NCBI RefSeq assembly: GCF_900111765.1
Contig: NZ_FOIB01000002.1
Span: 620,001-684,000 of the forward strand
Length of the DNA: 64,000 nucleotides
Origin: Myxococcus fulvus
Lineage (GTDB): Bacteria > Myxococcota > Myxococcia > Myxococcales > Myxococcaceae
Direction of reading: 5' to 3'
Each line of letters begins with the position of its first letter. The first letter of the stretch is position 1. Below, piece by piece: positions 49,517 through 57,885 of the stretch. The position numbers and the translations under genes were made by a program. The notes beneath the pieces were generated by a model. The model was not told the DNA's origin and searched no databases. It saw nothing but the letters and a program-made list of their open reading frames with translations.

Positions 49517-50704
49517 TCAGGGCGTCCCGGGCGTGAAGAGCCAGAGCTGATAGCCCTTGTCGGTGATGACGCCGCGGATGTTGGGGTAGCCCACGATCTC
49601 CTCGGTCAACGTGAAGCGGCGCACCAGGGCGACACCTCGGGTGCCTCCGGGACTCACCGAGGCCATCATCGGGCAGAACGTCTTGCCCGTGTTGCCTCCT
49701 TCCATGCGGAAGACCTGCCACTCCCGGGTCGCATCCACGACCGAGCAGGAGGAGCGGTAGTCACTTGAGGTCGGTCCCTTGTATTCGACGCGGACGCGTT
49801 GGCCCCGGTATGAGCTCTCCTCGTCGCCGATGAGGGTGCCGCCCACCGCATTGGCGGGCCGCGGAAGCTTCGGGCCCCAGGCCTTCTTCGCGGAGTCGTA
49901 GCAGCGAAAGCTCGAGCCCGCGGGGTCCTGCGCCACGCACGGACGCTCGTCGCTCCAGACGAGGTCGCTGAGGTCTCCGACGGGGGTGCTGCCAATCGAC
50001 CTGGGTGAACCGAAGTAGAGCGGCGCGCTTTGAGCCCTGAACCGGTTCAGTTCCTGCATGAGGCGCGCACCGCGCGGGGTATCCGAGAACCTCCCATCCT
50101 CGGAGGGTCGATTGCCCGCAACCGGCCAGCCTCCACCCTGGGACCACCAGAGCTCTCGCGTCCAGAGGTCATCCACCTCCTCCAGGAGCGGCCTGACGAA
50201 ATCCCATGGGGAGTCGACGAAGGCGTGCGCCACGTCGGTGAGCGCGTGGGCTCGTTTGGACAGCTCGGCGGCCTGTTTCGTGAACGAGCCGGGGGCGCTC
50301 GAGTATCCCTCCTCCACCGCGCGACGCATCTCCCGCAGTTCCGTGTCCAGGGAGAGTCGCTCGCCATCCTCGCTGAGCGAGAAGCGGACAGGGCCGGACT
50401 CCAGCTTCAGCGTCAATCCGCCCGGCGTGCACTCCAGTTGCGCGACGGGCCAGCGATTGCTTGCCCAGAGCTCACGGAGGCGCGGGCTGAGAATCCGCAC
50501 GGTCGGCTGCCGCGCCTCGTGGGTGAGCGGATTCGAGATGGCGACCCGCAGGAGGTGCTTCGTGCCGCCTGCTTGCGCGGGACACTCGAAGCCCGCGGGC
50601 TCCGCGCCAGAGCCCGCGTCCTCCGCAAGACTCGGGCGGGCGAGAATGGACAGTGCCATTCCCATCACCGCGTGGACCGTGCGCTTCCCCCAAGCTCGAG
50701 ACAT
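49517..50704 (-). CDS. Exported protein of unknown function
   Basis: The 395-aa product starts at ATG 50704; a signal peptide (KRTVHAVMGMALSILARPSLAE) is present. The mature part has scattered cysteines (FECPAQ, LECTPG, RPCVAQ, FRCYDS, SSCSVV, KTFCPM), suggesting disulfides outside the cytoplasm. A middle helical part (AELSKRAHALTDVAHAF) separates two beta-rich regions. No family was recognised. It stands on the same strand as the GH88 gene, 69 bp downstream of it, and may be co-transcribed. Confidence 0.78.
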   Translation of the reverse strand: MSRAWGKRTVHAVMGMALSILARPSLAEDAGSGAEPAGFECPAQAGGTKHLLRVAISNPLTHEARQPTVRILSPRLRELWASNRWPVAQLECTPGGLTLKLESGPVRFSLSEDGERLSLDTELREMRRAVEEGYSSAPGSFTKQAAELSKRAHALTDVAHAFVDSPWDFVRPLLEEVDDLWTRELWWSQGGGWPVAGNRPSEDGRFSDTPRGARLMQELNRFRAQSAPLYFGSPRSIGSTPVGDLSDLVWSDERPCVAQDPAGSSFRCYDSAKKAWGPKLPRPANAVGGTLIGDEESSYRGQRVRVEYKGPTSSDYRSSCSVVDATREWQVFRMEGGNTGKTFCPMMASVSPGGTRGVALVRRFTLTEEIVGYPNIRGVITDKGYQLWLFTPGTP

Positions 50705-50773
50705 TCGGCGGCTCCTGTTCTCCCGCTGAATGTCCCAGACCTCCGTCCCGGGGCGCAACAGCGCGGACGTCCG

Positions 50774-52591
50774 TCAGCGTCGCCGTCTCGTCGAGAGGCT
50801 CCGCTGAAGCAGGAACATGACGCCGAGCACGGACAGCACTCCGGAGGACGTGGACGCGCCGTGGGTGGAACCACAGCCGAAGGACTCCTCGGCGTCGCTC
50901 CATGTCTCGGTGCGCTCATCGCTCACGGACGCCGCGACGCCGGCCCTCACCTGGTGGTTCAGGACGCGGAAGTCACTGTCCGCGATGAGGGTCCGGACGG
51001 AGGCGCGGCCGAGGTCATCGATGGGAGGCGCTCCCGTGCGGAAGACATACTGGTTCGCAATCCGCACCTCACTGCCTCCAGGAGGACGTACCCAGACGCT
51101 GTAGCGACGCGCGGGCAGGTCCGCGAGGATGCGCACGTGGTACGTGCGGCCACTCACGTACGGCACCCGGGTGAGTGACGCATACGCGCCTGCGTTGCGC
51201 ACGTCGAAGTACCCCTCCAGGTTCATCCGCACCGTCATGTTCAGTGAGGCGTAGTCCGTCACCGAGGTGGCGCTGTCCGTGTAGCCGATGGTTCCATCCT
51301 GAGAGGCGGCGAGCGGCGTCACGTCGAACTCGATGGTGCGCACGCCGGTGTTGCCGCTGCCCAGCCGGTGCTGGCTCTCAAAGAAGGAGAGCTTCGAGTA
51401 CCAGGGGTACGGAGGGTTGGGATTGAAGCGCAGCACCGCCTCCAGGAAGTAGTAGTCGCCGTAGATGAGGCTGACGTCGATCTCCTGGTTCGCCGGCAGG
51501 TGTCCCACGCCATGCAACAGCAGTCCCGGGCTGTTCGTGCCCTGCGCGAAGTACGCGGGAGACACCAGGGTGTCGAGCGTGCGCAGGGCGGCGTCGCGGT
51601 AGCGCGTCTTGCGCGCGGCATCCGTCTCCAGCTGACTCAACTCCAGCAGCGCCGAGGCGACGATGGCCGCGGCGGAGGAGTCCTTCTGCGTTCCCGGCGC
51701 GTCGAAGTCCCACTTGGGCACCATGTCCGTCGGCACACGTGACAGGTACCAGTCCGTCACCTTGCGCGCGGCCGCCAGCATCCGCGCGTCACCCGTGTAT
51801 CGGTACACCATGGTGTATCCGTGGATGAGCCACGCGTGGCCACGGGCCCAGGTGGAGTTGGCGGAGTACCCCTGGAAGGTGCCCTTGGAGCGGATGGCGC
51901 CGGTGGCGGCGTTGTAGTCCACGTAGTGGAACGAGCTGCCATCCGGGCGCACCGCGTCGCGCAGGGTGGTGAGCGCATGATTGACGGCCATGGTCCGCAG
52001 CTCCGCGCGCCCGCCGTTCGCCGAGGCCCACAGGAGCAACTCCAGGTTCATCATCGTGTCCGTGACGAGCGGCACGTCCCACGCCGAGTTCCAATCACAA
52101 CAATCGATGATGCCGATGCGCGAGTTGTAGCGGGCCGCCAGTGACTCGGCGGAGGTCAGCAGCACGTCGCGGTAGTACGCATCTCCGGTGAGCCGGTAGG
52201 CGTTGCCGAAGCTGAGGAACATCTTGAAGCCCAGGTCGTGCGTGCGCCGGTTCGTCTTCTGGACCTCCAGGGCTCGCGTCCATCGGTCGGCCTTGCTCTG
52301 CCACGAGGGTTCCAGTCCCACCTGGTAGAGCTGCCACAGGCCGCCTGGGAAGAAGCCCTGCGTCCACGCGACCTCGTCCGTGTTGGCCACCGTCGTCCAC
52401 GTCCCATCCGCGCGTGAAGCCTTCGGGGAGCGCGTCTCGTTCGGCATGGCGGACGCGGACTTGCGAAGCTGCGTCCGAGCGAAGCCCACCACCTTCAATG
52501 CATCCGCGTCATTGAACGCACGGGCCCCGCTTGCCCCCAGGAGCAACACCAACCCCAACACCTTCCAAGTCCAGGATGCCAATGCCCTCAT
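50774..52591 (-). CDS. Surface-anchored GH88 family glycosidase (unsaturated glucuronyl hydrolase-like) with MYXO-CTERM
   Basis: The 605-aa preprotein starts at ATG 52591 with GGGAGGGG before it, and has a signal peptide (VLGLVLLLGASGARA). The (alpha/alpha)6 barrel shows the GH88 signatures: HDLGF with Asp119, TDTMMNLELLLWAS with Asp178 (the two catalytic acids of unsaturated glucuronyl hydrolases), GFFPGGLWQLYQ and STWARGHAWLIHGY. After about residue 400 comes a beta-sandwich, possibly sugar-binding. The C-terminus (GCGSTHG, hydrophobic VLSVLGVMFLL, RRRR) is a MYXO-CTERM sorting signal. Family members remove unsaturated uronic acids made by polysaccharide lyases. No lyase is nearby. Confidence 0.88.
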   Translation of the reverse strand: MRALASWTWKVLGLVLLLGASGARAFNDADALKVVGFARTQLRKSASAMPNETRSPKASRADGTWTTVANTDEVAWTQGFFPGGLWQLYQVGLEPSWQSKADRWTRALEVQKTNRRTHDLGFKMFLSFGNAYRLTGDAYYRDVLLTSAESLAARYNSRIGIIDCCDWNSAWDVPLVTDTMMNLELLLWASANGGRAELRTMAVNHALTTLRDAVRPDGSSFHYVDYNAATGAIRSKGTFQGYSANSTWARGHAWLIHGYTMVYRYTGDARMLAAARKVTDWYLSRVPTDMVPKWDFDAPGTQKDSSAAAIVASALLELSQLETDAARKTRYRDAALRTLDTLVSPAYFAQGTNSPGLLLHGVGHLPANQEIDVSLIYGDYYFLEAVLRFNPNPPYPWYSKLSFFESQHRLGSGNTGVRTIEFDVTPLAASQDGTIGYTDSATSVTDYASLNMTVRMNLEGYFDVRNAGAYASLTRVPYVSGRTYHVRILADLPARRYSVWVRPPGGSEVRIANQYVFRTGAPPIDDLGRASVRTLIADSDFRVLNHQVRAGVAASVSDERTETWSDAEESFGCGSTHGASTSSGVLSVLGVMFLLQRSLSTRRRR

Positions 52592-52736
52592 GCCCCCTCC
52601 CCTCACCCGCGACCAAGGTGGTCGCGAGCGCATCCGGAAGCCAGGGCGTCCAGCACGGGGCGCACTGCTCGACGATGAGACTGTGAAGCGCCGTGCGCTG
52701 CCCTCCTCCTCGAGGGCATGCAGTCGGAACGTGCGC

Positions 52737-53948
52737 CTACCGGCCCGACGTCAGCACGCGAGACCACAGCATCAACAAATCCCGAACCACGGGGCCCTCG
52801 GGCACCTCCGCCACGGGAGGCACGTCCACTTGAACCCCGTGGGACGCCAGCCGCGTGAACGGATTGTCCGGGTCCGCCGTCTTCAACGGCACCGCCGGGT
52901 CCGCCGGCCGGAAGCCGAACTGGAGCGCCCGCTCCTGCACCGGCCGGCTGTGCAGATAGCGCAGCCACTCCAGCGCCGCTTCCTTCTGCGCGGGCGTCAC
53001 CCAGTCGCCCTGCAGCACCGCCGCCGGATGGTCGCTCCACAACGTGAGCGCGGGATACGACACCTTCAGCTCACCCCACCGCCCCTGCGCCTGCGACACC
53101 TGCGCAATCGCCAGGTTCTCGTACACCACCGCGATGTCGTAACGCGAAGGCCCGAAGCGGACCATGTCCGCCATGAAGGTCCCCGTCGAGGCCTCGAAGC
53201 GCGTCACCCCCCGCTCCAAGGCCTTCATCCAATCCTGATACCCCGGGTCCAGCAGGTCCTCCACCGTGAGCCCACCCCGCTTGCCGTAGTACTCCAGCGT
53301 CGCGAGCAACAACGCCTGCAGCCCCGAGTTCGAGCGCGTCGGGTCCGTGTGGCCCAGCTTCACCAACCCCCACTCCCCCTTGCCCCCAATCGCCGGCCAG
53401 CCCCGAGGGCTCGTCACCGCCTTCTGGAGGACCTTCCACGACACCGCGCCGCCACCACTCGCCTTGCGCAGCACCTCCGCCCGGTCCGCCCACACCACGA
53501 ACACCAACGGCGTAATCACCAGCGGACGCGGCGCCTGCTCACCGGCCTCCGCGAACAACGGCCCACGCGAGGCGTCCGTCGCCCAGTCCGACGCGAGCAT
53601 CCGCAACACCGCGCTGTCCGCCGGGCTCCACACCGTGGGCTGCTCACGGCCCTCCAGGATGGCCTGCGCGGCCTCCAGCGAGCCGCGCCCCACCAACGTC
53701 AGACGGATGGAGGGATGCGCGCGCTCGAAGTCCCGCGCCGCCGCCTCCACCCAGTCCTTCTTCTCCGTGCTGTAGAGGAAGGTGACATCCACCACCTTGC
53801 CCGGCCTCGAGGGCCGGGACACGGCGGTGGGCAGCGGCGTCCCCGCCTCCGGAGCCTCCGTCGACCGGGGCCCGCGCTCCGAGGTCAGGTACAGAACCCC
53901 ACCCAGCGCGGCGATGAAGCCGACGACGATGAGAACCCTGGGTGTCAT
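52737..53948 (-). CDS. Extracellular solute-binding protein, orphan (SBP_bac_11-like)
   Basis: The 403-aa protein has an N-terminal anchor or signal (VLIVVGFIAALGGVLYLTS) and a Pro/Ser/Thr linker. It then has the two-lobed fold sequence of family-11 solute-binding proteins: VDVTFLYSTEKKDWVEAA, PTVWSPADSAVL, VWADRAEVL and YDIAVVYENLAIAQ. Related domains occur fused to VWA domains, but no VWA follows here. No permease or ATPase genes are adjacent, so it is an orphan binding protein. The substrate is unknown. Confidence 0.82.
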   Translation of the reverse strand: MTPRVLIVVGFIAALGGVLYLTSERGPRSTEAPEAGTPLPTAVSRPSRPGKVVDVTFLYSTEKKDWVEAAARDFERAHPSIRLTLVGRGSLEAAQAILEGREQPTVWSPADSAVLRMLASDWATDASRGPLFAEAGEQAPRPLVITPLVFVVWADRAEVLRKASGGGAVSWKVLQKAVTSPRGWPAIGGKGEWGLVKLGHTDPTRSNSGLQALLLATLEYYGKRGGLTVEDLLDPGYQDWMKALERGVTRFEASTGTFMADMVRFGPSRYDIAVVYENLAIAQVSQAQGRWGELKVSYPALTLWSDHPAAVLQGDWVTPAQKEAALEWLRYLHSRPVQERALQFGFRPADPAVPLKTADPDNPFTRLASHGVQVDVPPVAEVPEGPVVRDLLMLWSRVLTSGR

Positions 53949-53982
53949 GTGCCGCCGCGTCCCCCATCCAGCATGTCGCGCC

Positions 53983-54840
53983 TCAGGCCTCCAGCCGAGA
54001 GAGTCGTCCCGCCAGCGGCGTCTCGCTTGCCGCGCTCACGCCCTTGACCCACTCGGACAGCGAGCCGCCGGACTCGGACAGCTTCTTCTCCACGTGCGGC
54101 CGCAGCTGCCCCCAGCGCTTCGCCCAGCCGTCCTCGGAGGCGCTGCCCTTGAACCCGGGACGCTCCGCCAGGAGCAGGCCCAGCCGCAGCGCCAGCTCCG
54201 GCTCGCCCAGCGAGTCCGCGCGGCGCACCATGCCCAGCTCGCCCGACTCCGGCGCGGATCTCCACAGCTCCACCGCGCGGCGGAAGGCGGCCACGTCCAG
54301 CTCGCTCAACAACCCCAGCGCGTGGCGCAGCGGCAGACGCCCCTCCTTGGGCGCGGCCACCACGCGCTTCATCAGCGCCTCGAAGACAGGGCCCAGCTGC
54401 GCGTGCGCGGCCGGGTCCACTCCGCCCAGGGCCCGCAGTGCCCTGCGCGCGCGACGGGCGCGAGAGGTGACCTCCCAGCTGCGCCAGCCCAGGCGGGCCC
54501 GGAGCCCCGCGAGCGCCTCGGCGGCGGCATCCAGCGTCGCCTGCGTCGGCGTGGCGACGGGCACGCGGCGCGGCAGCGGCGTCTCTTTCGGCGCGGCGGG
54601 AGGCGCGGCCACGGCGGCGGCGGGAGCGCCCCCTTCGGTCACCTCCGTGTAGCCCTCGCGCACCTTCTCGGCGACCTTCTTGTCGTACTCCTTCTGCGCG
54701 GCCGCGGCGTCGGCGAAGGCCTTCTCCTTGCGCTGCCCCGCGGTGCCGATGCGACCGAAGGTGACGATGAAGACGTTGCCCTGAACCTCCGGCTGCCAGA
54801 ACTTGGAGCTGGTTCCCTCGACGAACTCGAACCTACGCAT
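53983..54840 (-). CDS. WGR domain protein
   Basis: The 285-aa protein starts at ATG 54840. Its N-terminal 75 residues match the WGR domain (SKFWQPEVQGNVFIVTFGRIG, with Gly-Arg-Ile in place of Trp-Gly-Arg), the nucleic-acid-binding module of PARPs and MolR-type proteins. An Ala/Pro-rich linker leads to an alpha-helical C-terminal half without known motifs. Cytoplasmic, function unknown. It is 34 bp upstream of the solute-binding protein gene on the same strand, so co-transcription is possible. Confidence 0.83.
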   Translation of the reverse strand: MRRFEFVEGTSSKFWQPEVQGNVFIVTFGRIGTAGQRKEKAFADAAAAQKEYDKKVAEKVREGYTEVTEGGAPAAAVAAPPAAPKETPLPRRVPVATPTQATLDAAAEALAGLRARLGWRSWEVTSRARRARRALRALGGVDPAAHAQLGPVFEALMKRVVAAPKEGRLPLRHALGLLSELDVAAFRRAVELWRSAPESGELGMVRRADSLGEPELALRLGLLLAERPGFKGSASEDGWAKRWGQLRPHVEKKLSESGGSLSEWVKGVSAASETPLAGRLSRLEA

Positions 54841-54900
54841 GGCCCATCCTCCCGGTGCACTGGCCGCCCACAAGGCTACCGCACACGCACCCGGCGCGCC

Positions 54901-55896
54901 TCAGGCGGCCTGTGACGATTTCTCCTGGAACGCTGCTTCCATCTCCTTCAGTCCCATGGCACGCGGCATCCGCCCCTCGTAGCCCAGCTCCTGGCGGGCC
55001 TTCTCGTCGCTCACCGTCACCTCGCGGCCGATGAGCAGCACCTCGGTGCGGCTGAGCGGCGGCCGGCCCGGAAGCCCGAAGGTCCCCCACACCAGGTCCG
55101 CCACCGTGGCCACCACCGCCGCCAGGCCGTACGGAATCGTGCTCGTGCCCGGGTCCACGCCCTGCGTCTTGAGCATCGCGGTGACGAAGTCCCGGAACAC
55201 CACGGGCTCCCCGTCGGTGAGGAAGTACGACTCGCCGCCCCGCCCCTTCTCCGCGGCCAGCAGCATGCCCTCCACGCAGTTGACCACGTGGCAGGTGGAG
55301 CTCAGGTAGCGCCCGTCCCCCACCCACTTGAAACGCCGGGTCCGCACCGCGTCCACCATCTGCGGCAGCACCGACGTGTCACCGAGCCCCCACACCAACC
55401 GGGGCCGCACCGCCACGGTGGTGAAGTCGGGCGAGTTCACGCTCAACACCCGGCGCTCCGACTCGTTCTTGGTGGAGGGGTAGTCGCCGATGGGGCGCTC
55501 GGGGAGCGGCCAGGACTCGTTGGCCTTCACCAGCGGCGTGCCGTCCGCGAGCACCGCCTCCGTGCTGACGTGCACGAAGCGCTTCACCCCCGCGGCGCGC
55601 GCGGCCTCCAGGACGCGCTCCGTGCCGCGCACGTTGGCCTCGTAGTACTCCGCGCGAGGGGCCCACGACTTCACCAGCGCGGCCGAGTGGAAGACGGTGT
55701 CGCAGCCCCGCATGCCGCGCGCGAGGACGTCCACGTCGGACAGGTCGCCCTCGAAGGGCTCGCCTCCGGCGGCCGCCACGGTGGACATGGCGGCGGGCGA
55801 GCGCGCCAGGGCACGCGCCGGCTCGCCGCGCGACTTGAGCGCCGCCAGGAGATACCTGCCCACGAACCCGGAACCGCCGGTGACGAACGCCCGCAT
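54901..55896 (-). CDS. NAD(P)-dependent epimerase / 3-beta-hydroxysteroid dehydrogenase-like protein
   Basis: The 331-aa protein starts at ATG 55896 after GTGGAGGAG. The Rossmann motif is TGGSGFVGRYL and the active site is DYPSTKNESE (Tyr-x3-Lys). It has the extended-SDR layout, closest in feel to 3-beta-HSD/isomerase-type and sterol dehydrogenase-like enzymes (VRPRLVWGLGD, a well-conserved segment in that group). Myxobacteria make sterols and many modified lipids, but the substrate cannot be read from sequence. Confidence 0.88.
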   Translation of the reverse strand: MRAFVTGGSGFVGRYLLAALKSRGEPARALARSPAAMSTVAAAGGEPFEGDLSDVDVLARGMRGCDTVFHSAALVKSWAPRAEYYEANVRGTERVLEAARAAGVKRFVHVSTEAVLADGTPLVKANESWPLPERPIGDYPSTKNESERRVLSVNSPDFTTVAVRPRLVWGLGDTSVLPQMVDAVRTRRFKWVGDGRYLSSTCHVVNCVEGMLLAAEKGRGGESYFLTDGEPVVFRDFVTAMLKTQGVDPGTSTIPYGLAAVVATVADLVWGTFGLPGRPPLSRTEVLLIGREVTVSDEKARQELGYEGRMPRAMGLKEMEAAFQEKSSQAA

Positions 55897-55986
55897 GGAC
55901 CGCTCCTCCACGAATGAGGTCCCGGGCTCCTACCACCTCCTGCCCTCGGGGCGGTAGCCACCCGGGCCCCTGGCGGGCCTGTCGTG

Positions 55987-57168
55987 TCAGAACATGTCGC
56001 GCAGGGACGGCTGGGGACCGCCGAAGAGGGCCATCGCCGAGCGCACCGAGGCGTCATCCGCCTCCAGGAGCCCCACCGAGCGCAGCGCGGCCGCGGACTG
56101 GAAGCCGGTGTACAGCGTCGCGAGCTGGCGGATGTCCAGCTTCAGCCGGCCCTCGCCTCCGCGCGTCACGCGGCCCTCGCCGTCCCGCACGTCGAGCACG
56201 AAGCGGCCGCGGTTCTCCTCGAACAGCTCGTCGGACACCTCGAGGTGCAGCGAGCCGGACAGCCCCGGCGTCCAGCCTCGCGACTCGAGCGCGCGCCGCA
56301 CGTCGAGCACGCGCGCCATCCAGTGCATGTAGACCTTCACGGTGTACGACTGCTCGCGCAGGAGCAGGAGGAACGGGTCGTCCGGGCCGCCGTACCAGAC
56401 GACCTCGGTGCCCAGCGAGTGGTGGTCACCGAGGAAGCGCAGGAGCCTGCGCGCCGCCGCCGGGGTGCTGGCGACCAGGTCGGTCAGGGCCAGTTCCTGG
56501 CGCAGGTCCTTGAGCGGCCTGCGCGCGAGGTAGACGTAGCCCTCGATGCCGGAGGCGCCCTCGACGAGATAGCCGTGGACCTGCTCGGAGCGGGGGTTGC
56601 GCACGCGGGTCCACGAGAACTCGCCCCGGTCCAACCAGCCCGGGCGAAGGCTCGCCTCGCGCTGGTAGCAGGCGGAGATGGCGGCCTCGTCGCGCGGCTC
56701 GATGGCGCGAAGAGACAGCGTGCGCTCTCCCATCTCGAGCGCGGCCATCTGCACGCGGATTTCGTAACGGGCTCCAGCCTGTTCGTAGCCGGCGCGCCGG
56801 TAGAGCGGCTGGGTGGCGGGGTACAGGATGGACAGCGCGGCGCCGGAGGCACGGGCCTCCTGGACCAGCCGGGTCATCAGGCGGCTGGCGGTGCCCTGTC
56901 CGCGGTGCACGGGCGAGACGCCCACGCCCCCCACGCCGACGACGGGCACGCTGCGTCCACCGAACCACTGACCCTTGCGGATGGAGACCAGGGTGCCGGC
57001 GACCTTGCCACCTTCGCGCAGCAGTCGGAGGTCGTTGGTGTCCAGGCGCTGTCGCCACGCGGCGCAGTCCGCGGGCGTCATGGCATAGGCATGCATCAAG
57101 ATGTCCGACACGGCGGAGACTTCCTGCTCGTCTCTCGGCGGTCCAAAGTCGTCTGACGTCGCTTCCAC
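55987..57168 (-). CDS. Eis-like GNAT acetyltransferase with SCP2-type C-terminal domain
   Basis: The 393-aa protein starts at GTG 57168 because AGGAGG lies nine bases upstream; longer upstream frames lack homology. Two GNAT-type regions are visible (VVGVGGVGVSPVHRGQGTAS is the acetyl-CoA loop) and a C-terminal sterol-carrier-protein-2-like region (SLHLEVSDELFEENRG to the end). Length and order match the Eis family (about 400 aa). The chain ends in DMF: in mycobacterial Eis the terminal Phe carboxylate acts as the catalytic base. Eis enzymes acetylate aminoglycosides or protein lysines; the natural substrate here is unknown. Confidence 0.87.
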   Translation of the reverse strand: MEATSDDFGPPRDEQEVSAVSDILMHAYAMTPADCAAWRQRLDTNDLRLLREGGKVAGTLVSIRKGQWFGGRSVPVVGVGGVGVSPVHRGQGTASRLMTRLVQEARASGAALSILYPATQPLYRRAGYEQAGARYEIRVQMAALEMGERTLSLRAIEPRDEAAISACYQREASLRPGWLDRGEFSWTRVRNPRSEQVHGYLVEGASGIEGYVYLARRPLKDLRQELALTDLVASTPAAARRLLRFLGDHHSLGTEVVWYGGPDDPFLLLLREQSYTVKVYMHWMARVLDVRRALESRGWTPGLSGSLHLEVSDELFEENRGRFVLDVRDGEGRVTRGGEGRLKLDIRQLATLYTGFQSAAALRSVGLLEADDASVRSAMALFGGPQPSLRDMF

Positions 57169-57232
57169 GTCTGATGTCCTCCTGCCGGGCACTTCCGCGA
57201 GCCCTCGCGGCATCCTACCGGCGGTCCACCTC

Positions 57233-57265
57233 CTCCTCACGAAACTGGCGCGAGGCGGCTGACGC
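57233..57265 (+). repeat. 33-bp cassette element, copy 1 (upstream of zinc-ribbon gene)
   Basis: The copy reads CTCCTCACGAAAC, four bases, then GCGAGGCGGCTGACGC. It matches copy 2 (57809-57841) at 29 of 33 positions, and its last 16 bases are identical. It ends 41 bases before the ATG of the zinc-ribbon gene. Shared distance to both starts suggests a promoter or operator. Confidence 0.75.
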
Positions 57266-57306
57266 CCCGCGAGCAGGGGCGTGGGGCTCGGGTAAGATGC
57301 AACCGC

Positions 57307-57714
57307 ATGGCGAAATCCAGAGGCCTCGGCGACTGGTGGTACAGGCTCGGGCTGGGCGGGGACTGTGAGGGCTGTGGCGCCAGGCTCCGGGAGGTGCCTG
57401 CGAAGACGCTGCGCGGCAAGCTGTGCCGCACCTGCACTCGCTCGTACTACCAGGATGCGACGTTGGTGGACCACGGCGTCCGTCTCGCGGTCGAGCTCGG
57501 GGTTCGCGGAGTCGGCTTCATGGCGGTCGGATGGTTGCTCGCGGCGGTGGTGAAGTGGACCCTGGTGTTGCTCGCGCTGGGCGGTGTGGGGTGGCTGCTG
57601 CACCTTGGGGTGAAGCACGCCCATCTGCCCGTGCCACTGGCGGTGGGCCTGGGCGTCGTGGTCCTGCTGGCCACGTTCTTCCTGCTGCGGCCGTCGTCTC
57701 CGCGCAGGCGTTGA
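57307..57714 (+). CDS. Small zinc-ribbon membrane protein (unknown function)
   Basis: The 135-aa protein starts at ATG 57307. It has two CxxC pairs (Cys20/23 in CEGC and Cys40/43 in CRTC), a likely zinc ribbon, followed by two or three hydrophobic helices (GFMAVGWLLAAVVKWTLVLLAL and LAVGLGVVVLLATFFLL) and a basic tail. No known family was recognised. It shares the 33-bp upstream element with the toxin gene, and a relic of an FHA gene begins two bases after its stop, so it seems to be a cargo gene of the same locus. A role next to the toxin, in delivery or protection, is only a guess. Confidence 0.7.
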   Translation: MAKSRGLGDWWYRLGLGGDCEGCGARLREVPAKTLRGKLCRTCTRSYYQDATLVDHGVRLAVELGVRGVGFMAVGWLLAAVVKWTLVLLALGGVGWLLHLGVKHAHLPVPLAVGLGVVVLLATFFLLRPSSPRRR

Positions 57715-57716
57715 AG

Positions 57717-57785
57717 AGGCGAACATCTCGTCGCCGAACTCCGGCAGGTCTCCGTCCCGCGGGTGCAATGGGGTCCCGGATTCCA
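57717..57785 (-). pseudogene. FHA-domain gene relic (69 bp)
   Basis: The minus strand encodes ESGTPLHPRDGDLPEFGDEMFA, which matches ESGGEMHLRDGDLLGFGDATFA of the intact FHA gene. At DNA level 57717-57785 and 59604-59672 agree at 53 of 69 positions without gaps. Both ends break off abruptly, so it is a fragment. It marks a past duplication or recombination event. Confidence 0.75.
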
Positions 57786-57808
57786 GAGGGCTTCGACCCA
57801 GCAGGAGG

Positions 57809-57841
57809 CTCCTCGCGAAACCAGAGCGAGGCGGCTGACGC
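57809..57841 (+). repeat. 33-bp cassette element, copy 2 (upstream of toxin gene)
   Basis: The copy reads CTCCTCGCGAAAC, four bases, then GCGAGGCGGCTGACGC. It ends 44 bases before the TTG start of the toxin gene, about the same distance as copy 1 from its gene. Confidence 0.75.
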
Positions 57842-57885
57842 TGGCGGTAGCATGGAGCGCACCTTGCCCCCGAAAGGACTTCGCC

